Positions 56,593 through 64,000 of a stretch of DNA of 64,000 bases are shown piece by piece. The number at the start of each line of letters is the position of its first letter. Position 1 is the stretch's first letter. Source of the DNA: Flammulina velutipes (taxonomy: Eukaryota; Basidiomycota; Agaricomycetes; Agaricales; Physalacriaceae). The notes beneath the pieces are model-generated. The model searched no databases, had not been told where the DNA came from, and was given only the letters and a program-made list of their open reading frames with translations. The translations under genes were made by a program, and so were the position numbers. The stretch spans positions 1,488,001 through 1,552,000 of the forward strand of contig CM022377.1 in the NCBI GenBank assembly GCA_011800155.1, given 5' to 3'.

Positions 56593-59500
56593 ATGCTGAC
56601 GGTATGCCGTGCAGAGGACGGGCAGGCGTATGAGGTGAATGCAACGCTGCGGACTATCGAACGGTGCGTGGTCTGCTTCATGCTCACAGCTACGCTGACG
56701 ACCGTAGACTAGGGTCGCTGGAAGCCTTTCTGCACCAGGAGACAGGCGTCCCCGAGGACGCTGTACTCGCCTATCTTTCCGACGGACGACGGCTGGAGAA
56801 TGCGAATGTTAGGGAGATCGCCTGGGGAGGATCAGAGGTGTGTGTGTGCTTTGCTCATTGTTATGGGTAACGCTGATCATGATCATGACACAGGACGTGT
56901 ACATTTATGTGTTCAACAAGCTGTATCTCGACATGGGCGTGGAGGAGGTAATGAACGAGCTACGGGTGGAGGACGGGGACGCCGTGTCGCTTTGGACGTC
57001 GATGCAGCATCAGCATAACGCGCTCCAGACGGCGTCGTTGAATCTCTCGCTGAGCGTGCTGACGCTGGAGAACGCATGGAGTGCGCTGAGCACCGGGATG
57101 CTGAGGGAGCTGGACGGACACGCCAAGCTGATTTCGGGCGTCGATGCGGATTTGGCGATCATCTCGCGAGTGAGGATACACAATGAGCTGTTGAGGGTAA
57201 AGGACAAGGACAGGGAAGGCCGCACTCTCGGTGACTATGTGTCCACAGCCAAGATGCGCCAGGTGGCTGATGCCTGCAAGAGGGCGCATCACGAGCTCAC
57301 GGGCAGGTTTGGAGAAGCGGAGAGCGCCGTGGTCGGTGTTAGGGAGAGGGAGGGCGAGGTGCGGGATGCAGTGGGCAACAAGTCACTCCTGGAGGAGGTC
57401 CGTACAGAGGACGTGCAGTCCATGGTTGATGCAAAGGTTTGTTCATTCTACAACTTTGAACCGTCCTGACATTCCATTCAAGAACTCGTATACCCATCAC
57501 CTGCTCGTTACTCTCAAGCTGATATCATCTCTAAACCATACTCTCACTACGCTCCCACCTTTGCTTTCCTCTCTCCAAGCTTCGTTCAAACCGACTCCGA
57601 ACAACTCTACAAATACTGGGCCTCTGAAGCCAATATCGCTTCACTCGTTTACTCATCTTTCCCGTTTACATTCGATGGTGTACGCGTATGGGGCCACGCT
57701 GGTCGAGATTGTTCGTCGACGCCACTTTCGAAGACTCTTCATGGAGAGGGCGCAGGGCGTTGTCGACGTGATGGCCAAGATGGCAGCTGCGGAGAGGAAG
57801 AGGCGGGTGGCGTACCGGAGTGATGTGGGCGGTGTTGTCCCGTTTGAGGTCAAGGGATTGAGGGATGTCTCCGTGGAGGGCGTCGACGTGAGGGTCAACA
57901 GCGGGGCAGGCGATGATACAGAAGATGGCGCCGAGGAGTATACCATTGACCGCCCTGATGTTGACGCTTTTATGGCTTTGTTGGCTGGCATCGAAAGGGA
58001 CCCCGATCCATGGGTCGTCAAATCCGCCTCCGAGACGCGTGTGGCGCTGCAGAAGCTTATTGTCAAGATGGACGGAATGGAGGATGGTTTCGATAGAATC
58101 GCAGAGCGGTCCTGTCCGTGGTCTAATTTTTTCGTATACATATTTGCTGACTTGATTTACAGTGCTTTCAGCCTCCCGAATATCACATTCACGGCGCCGA
58201 TGTCCGTTTTCTTCTATTTGCATACCAACTGCTGACTCTTGTTGTGTTTAGCAATCGAAGCTGATCAGAATGCGTACAATGAGATTGTGGAGCAACTGCG
58301 AGACGCGAACGCAAGGGACCAGGCTGTCTGGCAGGAGGAGCGGCTAGCACTCAAAGGCGATACGCGTCGGTTAGAAGCTCGACTGGCGGAGAGAGAAGAT
58401 TCGGCCGCGCGAGAGCAGGAGGAGCGGGAGTCGTTGCGTCGAGATCTCGATGCTGTCACGCAAGAGAGAGACGATCTAGCTCGACAACTACGTTCGACTG
58501 TCTCTGACAAGGACCGGCAACTTGCTGATTACGAACGGGCGATTCGTGATCATCTCGCGGAGGCAGATGGCGACCGTGCTGTTCTGGAGAGGCGGTACGC
58601 AGAGGTCTTGCTCGAAAAAGGCGGTGTAGAGAGGGAGCTCGAGGCCCGGAATGATGAGCTGGAAGAATGCAGGCGACAATTGGAGGAGCTGCAGGATCAT
58701 CTGGATGTTGCCAATTCTGACGCGAGTGGTCTGAGGACCGAGTTATCTCGGGTGGAGGATGCGCTGAGGCGGGAGCGCACAGAGAGCGATACGCAGCATT
58801 CACATACTCAGCGGCTATACGACGAATTGGTGGATCGTTTCGAAGGCAAGGAGAGGTTGGTTGCGGAGCTCGTGGATGTTGCAATGTCATTTCGGGATGC
58901 GCATGCGAGGGCGTTGGGTGTTGCGCAGGGGATTGTTGTTGCTGGTCAGCCGGGGAAACATCAGCAGGAAATGGGGATGCGAATGAGTTTGAACCCGATC
59001 TCTATACCGGACCCTGTTCCGCTGGATGTGGCGGATACGGCGAATGTCGTGGAGGTTTTGAGGGCGCAGCTAGAGGGACCTGGGAATGGGACTGAACTGT
59101 TGGATACGCTGGGGAAGCTATCTGGGGTGATACGGAAGTGGCAGAAGCAGTGCAAGGAGTACCGGGAGCGGGCGAAGGGGAGGATCGTGTTTCGGAATTT
59201 CGCCAAGGGTGATTTGGCGTTGTTCTTGCCCACGCGAGGTGGCGGCGGAGGTGGCGGGGAGAGGCCATGGGCAGCGTTCAATGTGTTTTTCCCGCATTAC
59301 TTTTTGCAGGCTACGGGGCCGTTGGGTGAACAGCTGAGGACGCGGGAGTGGATCGTTGCGAGGATTACAAGTATCGCGGAAAGGATTGTTGATCACCATG
59401 TGAGTTGTTTCTTGTTCTTCGAATGAATTGTCCTAATGAATGCTAGGATCCCGAGTCTAATCCGTACGGGCTGAGTGACGGCGTCAAATATTACATGCTG

Positions 59501-60454
59501 CAGGTGGAGGATTGGACGCAGCAGCCTGGGGGAGGGACTGGTACTACTCGGCGCAAGTCTAGTGGTGGGGCGCGGCTGGACTCCATCGTGACACCTGTGT
59601 CGACGTTCCCTCCGCCCGAGGTGGACGTGGAGGAGGATACGTTCCAGACACCTTTTCCTAGTCGTGTGGGGGGCAGTCCGCCTGCGCGACCATCGTCGTT
59701 GTCGAGGTTGTTGGCGCAGGCTGACGACGTACCGGTCGCGCGGCTGTCCTCTTCGCCAGAAGAGGCCAAGGAGGAAGTGAGGATGGTGAAAGAGGAGGGG
59801 GAGGACTCCGAGCCGAAACAGGAAGTGATAAAAGAGGAGAAGGAGAAGGCGCAGGACGAAGAACCGAAGACCCCACCGCCAAGGAGCCCCGTGGCGCTGA
59901 ATACTGCGCTGGACATTCCGCCCATTCCCTCAGTCCCTATTCCCGCCTCGCCGTCTTCTTCGTCTCGTCCTCATATCCCGCTTCTGTCTTCTCCTTTGCG
60001 CCCTGGTTCGCGTGCGTCTTCGCGCTTCAGCGTCGCACTTGGTCCCGGAGGCGGGAACAAGGCAGCGCTTGCTGAAGCTGTCGCTGTTGTAGATGGGGGC
60101 GGTGTTGTGGGTGAGATGATGGACCGGATGCCTGGTGGGTTTATTGGTGTTGCTGGGCGGGCTAGGGCTGGGTCTGGGAGTAGTTCGATTAGGCGGGGTG
60201 AAGGGAGCGGGAGTGGGAATACACCGTCGCCGAATGGGAGTATGGGTGAGGGGTTGGTTGGGTGGAGGCGGCGGACGACGTCGTATCATTCTCCGTCTGT
60301 GAGCGAGGGAGGAGGGGGAGGGCAGAGAGCGGCGAGTGCAAGTAGTACGCTGGCAAATTTAGCAAGTAGTTGGGGTGTCGCATTTGGGAGAAGGAGGAAG
60401 GAGGGTGTTATTATGGAAGCTGGTGGGAGTGGGGAGGAGGGTAGCGGGGGATGA
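56593..60454 (+). CDS. ATG11: Autophagy scaffold protein Atg11
   Basis: Atg11 links cargo receptors to the autophagy machinery in selective autophagy. The ATG at 56593 opens an N-terminal ubiquitin-like region (VCRAEDGQAYEVNATL) that joins across an intron (56662 to about 56708) to LGSLEAFLHQETGV. The middle has LSRLHSMVYAYGATLVEIVRRR, a feature of fungal Atg11, and a long coiled coil at 58260-58850. The C-terminal Atg11 (claw) domain reads GDLALFLPTR, RPWAAFNVFFPHYF and REWIVARITSIAERIVDHH, continuing across an intron near 59400-59447 into YYMLQVEDW. The tail of about 300 residues is disordered, acidic and then Ser/Gly-rich. Other introns lie near 56839-56894, 57436-57480 and 58108-58255. 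The stop ends at 60454. It is the last gene before the repeat-rich end. Confidence 0.9.
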
Positions 60455-60559
60455 TTGATGGTGATTTAGGTGAACACGTAGCATATTGGTCCATTTATAG
60501 AACAACTTAAAGTCTATCAATTTCACTGGTCAAAGCATCTTTAGCAGTGGAGCATTACA

Positions 60560-61320
60560 ACTTGCAAGTGGTGGGAATGTAAACTTACATTTTTGTGAGT
60601 ATGGGGTACCACTGTTGAAAATATTCCCTTTCATAAGAGAGATCTATGGATTTGTATTTGTTTGAGGACCTTCCTGAGGGCAACATAGACTTTGTTGAAT
60701 ATGTGACCCAGTTGACTGGATCCTAGGGCACTCAACAAGTTAACTCACAAGTTGACCTCCACTCATGAGGTAAGTACTCATCACAAATTTGAAATTTTCC
60801 CATCTCTAACTCATCACTAACTTGAGTCGATATGACTCAAGTCTCTCGCAAGTCGAGTTAGCTAATACTTGCAAGTACTTACACACCTGTGAGTTTCAGC
60901 AAGTACTTACCAGTTTGCCTCAAGTACTTGACACAGACTTGAGTCAAACTCAGGTTGTAACTCATATAAGAGTCAGTTAAGTATTCGTGAACTATATATA
61001 TATGACTATATCACCTGATTATAGCTTCATATGACTATGACAACAAAGAAATGTGTTGACAAATAGTAGGTAATGTGTCATGTCTCACTTAGATTATTGT
61101 ATTTTAGCATGTTATGAAAATTGTATCCAAAGATGTATTATACTCATAGGAGCTATTTATAATCTCTTAAAGCTATAAATTCTTTATAAGACTAGTAAAA
61201 TTTTACCTACAAGAGTTCCCACAAGTACTTATGCCTCTGAAGTCGTGACCTCATACTCATCAGAGACTTGACTTGAGAGACTCACAAGTTAAGACAAGTC
61301 GAGTCTCAGGGGTCTCAGGG
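60560..61320. repeat. Degenerate array of ACTTGAGT / AAGTACTTG words
   Basis: Words such as AAGTACTTG, ACTTGCAAGT, ACTTGAGTC and GACTCAAGT recur many times on both strands at irregular spacing, densest at about 60770-60960 and 61255-61320. Many are self-complementary or near palindromes. No fixed unit length was seen. Confidence 0.55.
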
Positions 61321-62000
61321 GAGGTTGATCAGTAAGTGACTCTCTAACTTGCACAGTTACACTCATTGAGTACTCTAATCCTCTTTGATATGGGGGAAAG
61401 CTTCAGCCATGTCAACATAACAGTATACAAAGCTCACAAGCTCATCTGATGCTCTGGGACATTTGTTGAAGCAAATCTCTCTTTACCCTCTTTGGTGCTC
61501 TCTGTAATAAGCCTGCCATTCAGTTATCAGGAAAGGGCTACCTGGCCTCAGTTAACAGTAGGCTTAATCCAGTGTGAAGACTCTACCTTAAGCTAACTAT
61601 GACAGACCTAGCCAGCCTGGTAGGCCTCAAGTACCTAAGTATACCTAGGTTTACAGAGGCCAACAGAACTGCTATCCAATAACCTATAGTGCCATTCAGT
61701 TAGCATAGGACAGCATCAGGTAGAACATCAACCACCAAGAAACTCAGGTATCTCAGAGTCAACTTCAAGATATCAATACAGCAAGTCAGACCTTAGCTAT
61801 CCAAAGTACACCTCAGACCTGCTTTGTAATACTTACAGAATATCCAAAGTATTCCAACAGTCTTTAATAGAACTAGACTTTGAGGAGTAATAATATGGAT
61901 ACTATAAGCAAATATTACTAGAGAAATCTGAGTAAAATCATGTATTTTGCCTATGGCTTGTGGTGTGTCTCTGTGATTCTAATGATTATATAAGTGTTTT

Positions 62001-62240
62001 GTAGGCCTAATTAAACACTTTTTGACAGTATATAATATTTATACCTTCCAGTCAAGTGTAGTAGGGCTATTGCCTGAACATAAGAAACAGATAATTGATT
62101 AAATAACTTATGGCCGGAGCTGCACCCCTTATTTTCCCACGGTTATAGGTTTGTCTTGTAGCCCTAATTAAATGATTTCCAATCATATATAGGTCTGCTA
62201 CCTTCCATACAAGTCCCAGAGAGTTATTGATTGAACAGTG
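62001..62240. repeat. Diverged tandem repeat, offset about 157 bases
   Basis: GTAGGCCTAATTAAA (62001) and GTAGCCCTAATTAAAT (62158) are followed at equal distance by ACCTTCCA (62043 and 62200). The two copies are strongly diverged. Confidence 0.45.
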
Positions 62241-62800
62241 GGAAATAGGGTTTAAAGGTCAGGTTAAGTCAGGTTAATGACCCACTTTTTGGATTAACCT
62301 GACCTTAACCAGTCATTCAATATTATGAAAGTTGATTAATCATTAACTGTGACCAGTCAATAAGTGTAACCAGTCACTCGAGACTCAGTTATAACTGGCT
62401 ATAACCAGTTAAAACTTAATGCAGTTATGACCAGTCATTAACAGGTTATGACTGATTAATATGCTATCAACCCTATAATTTAGAGGTAAATCAAGGTCAA
62501 TGAATCTATTGATTTATCTTTTTCATATTCAAGTCTATGTTTTCTGGTCTTTCTCTTCATAATTCTAGTATATCAGACTTTATTAATGATATATATACTA
62601 TATATGTAAGAAATCTTTGTGTTATAGCTCTTTTTCTCTTCGTATATTGAGAGTATCAAGGGTGTTAGTTATAACCAGTCAAGACCAGTCATTGACAGTC
62701 ACATTAAAGTTCTGCAAATGCTTTAAACATTAACCTTAACCAGTTATTCACAGTGATCAGTCGCTCAGGGTCCGGTTAATGTTTCCAGTCAGGTCAGGTT
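62240..62800. repeat. Array of degenerate ACCAGTCA / GGTTAA words
   Basis: Words such as AACCAGTCA, GACCAGTCA, TAACCAGTT, GTCAGGTTAA and their complements recur from about 62240 to 62475 and 62660 to 62800. They resume after the inverted-repeat element at 63181-63215. Spacing is irregular. The middle part (62480-62650) is plain AT-rich DNA. Confidence 0.55.
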
Positions 62801-62802
62801 AA

Positions 62803-63170
62803 CACGGGTGGCATTCGCTTGTGCCTCCGACAGGGGACCTCGCGTTGTGGATACATTGAGGATATGTCGTGGCTCCGACACCAATTAATTTAATTAGAAA
62901 TTATATATAGAAATTATAATTCAAATGTTTATTCAATCTATCGCGTAGTACGTAGGGAACAGTGTGGCGCACATTGGTATTAGCTGGATGTTGTCATTGT
63001 CGAGGGCGAGTACTGAGCAGGAGGCACGTGGATCGAGCATTATGCGGAACCAAAGTTTATTAGTTGCTTGCCAGTACTTAGTACTTAATGCTTATCCCTG
63101 AAACATCAGATCCTTAATGTATCCACAACGCGAGGTTTCCTGTCGGAGGCACAAGTGAATGCCACCCGTG
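62803..63170. mobile_element. MITE-like element with 60-bp terminal inverted repeats
   Basis: Bases 62803-62862 and the reverse complement of 63111-63170 match over 60 bases with four mismatches, starting with CACGGGTGGCATTC. The interior of about 248 bases is non-coding and mixed in composition. The termini keep many CpG sites while the flanks are CpG-poor. No clear target-site duplication was seen: the left flank ends GGTTAA, the right flank begins CAAGTC. Size, structure and lack of coding fit a non-autonomous DNA transposon. Confidence 0.7.
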
Positions 63171-63215
63171 CAAGTCGCTCTAAAATGACCAGTTAAGTAA
63201 CTTAACCTTTAAACC

Positions 63216-64000
63216 TTAGTGAGAAATCAAGAATCAAGAATTGATTAAGTCTAACAGGCAGGCAACTTAGGTCCGGACCTCCGGACCCAAACCCTCTGCC
63301 CTGGTCATGTGACTTCATGTTGGTATTTAAACCAGAGCTGAGCTCTGATCCCATCATTCCTCTCTTGACCTCCTTCCTCTATGTTCCCTCTTTAAATCTT
63401 CAAGTCTTGAATGTTCTCTTGGTATGTGGACTTGTTTCCTCTTTTCTTATGCTTGCTAATCATTGTCTCTTGTTCAAGGATGCTCTCTTTTGACTGTGTT
63501 CAATGTACTGGTATGTTTCTTGCTCTTTGACTTGTATTCTTGACTAATCTGCTCTTTCTTTTAGATATTTCTTTTAACTATAGTTAACTTGATACTTTAT
63601 ATAATGTATTATACTTGTCTGTTGATAGTCTGATAAATAAACTGAATTTTCAAAGTCAATTTCTCTGTCTAAATTATGACTATTTCAATCTCTAAAAAGC
63701 TATTCCAAGTAGAGATCTGCACGGGTTACACCCGAAATTCAGGGTCTGTGACATCTATAAGGTTGTATGGACTCAAATCTGATTATAGAGCATCAAAAAA
63801 GCAAGTCATTTGATTAAGAAATGATTGAACTATTGTAATATTAACATTGACAATGTTCATATTTAGGATTGATGAATATATAACTCATATATCAGTCTGG
63901 GTTAATTTTCTGGCCTAATTTGGCTAAGAAATCTAACCCGGACCCTTATTATCATTATATTTCTATATATCCTTGATGTTTATCTTAATACCTCAATAGT
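63216..64000. other. AT-rich end of the window
   Basis: A near-palindromic GGTCCGGACCTCCGGACC sits near 63271. It is followed at 63327 by TATTTAAA and a pyrimidine-rich stretch with repeated CTTG/TCTT words up to 63560. This could be a promoter or the leader of a retroelement, but no coding sequence follows within the window. From 63560 to 64000 the DNA is very AT-rich without identifiable features. Confidence 0.3.

Larger units (their letters stand above)
60455..64000. other. AT-rich, gene-free repeat region
   Basis: About 3.5 kb with no open frame of useful length on either strand. Base composition changes abruptly after ATG11. The region holds arrays of short degenerate palindromic words (about 60560-61320), a CpG-free stretch (61302-62114), arrays of ACCAGTCA-like words (about 62240-62800 and 63181-63215) and an inverted-repeat element (62803-63170). 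It resembles decayed transposable-element DNA, but no transposase or reverse transcriptase remnant was recognised. Confidence 0.7.

Noticed and set aside
62803..63170. Reading the inverted-repeat element as a solo LTR
   Set aside because: The ends are inverted, not direct, and lack the TG...CA ends of an LTR.

Overview
The window looks like nuclear DNA of a filamentous basidiomycete, most likely an Agaricomycete (inference). Genes are dense and lie on both strands. Most are cut by many GT-AG introns of about 45-60 bases. The families fit this group: ATG11, a phocein-type MOB, PMP3, bestrophin-like channels, a hotdog thioesterase, orphan 7TM proteins, a GH76-like protein with a membrane anchor, and tandem secreted S33/TAP-like hydrolases.

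Layout. 1-4.3 kb: the 3' part of an unknown gene, dihydroorotase, and an F-box-like protein. 4.4-6.1 kb (-): a 7TM protein. 6.4-10.3 kb: a protein with five copies of an invariant Cys4-type module. 10.4-13.7 kb: a thioesterase (-) and a MOB4/phocein protein with a long acidic tail (+). 13.7-14.5 kb: pseudogene remains, including an inverted copy of a promoter plus first exon found again at 22 kb. 14.9-17.0 kb: a second 7TM paralog and PMP3 (-). 19.3-22.0 kb: two small disordered proteins. 22.5-31.7 kb: two large divergently transcribed coiled-coil genes, one ending in a J-like segment. 33.3-35.2 kb: a bestrophin-like channel.

35.5-49.3 kb is the main cluster: five same-strand secreted alpha/beta hydrolases (tripeptidyl aminopeptidase-like) and one decayed relic. 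They share exon structure and, in part, promoter DNA, so the array grew by local duplication. It probably serves extracellular breakdown of peptides or esters (inference). 49.8-60.5 kb: La protein, the GH76-like protein, a small hypothetical protein, a frameshifted protease-like pseudogene and ATG11.

From 60.5 kb to the end no open frame of useful length was seen. The DNA is AT-rich and repetitive. It holds an 813-base stretch without a single CpG, arrays of short degenerate words, and a 368-bp element with 60-bp terminal inverted repeats that still carries many CpGs, so it is probably a younger insertion.

There is no single clustered pathway. The most unusual items are the Cys-module protein, the hydrolase array with its relic and shared promoters, the inverted promoter duplication, and the inverted-repeat element. 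Exon borders were read by eye from splice signals and frame continuity and may be off by a few bases.
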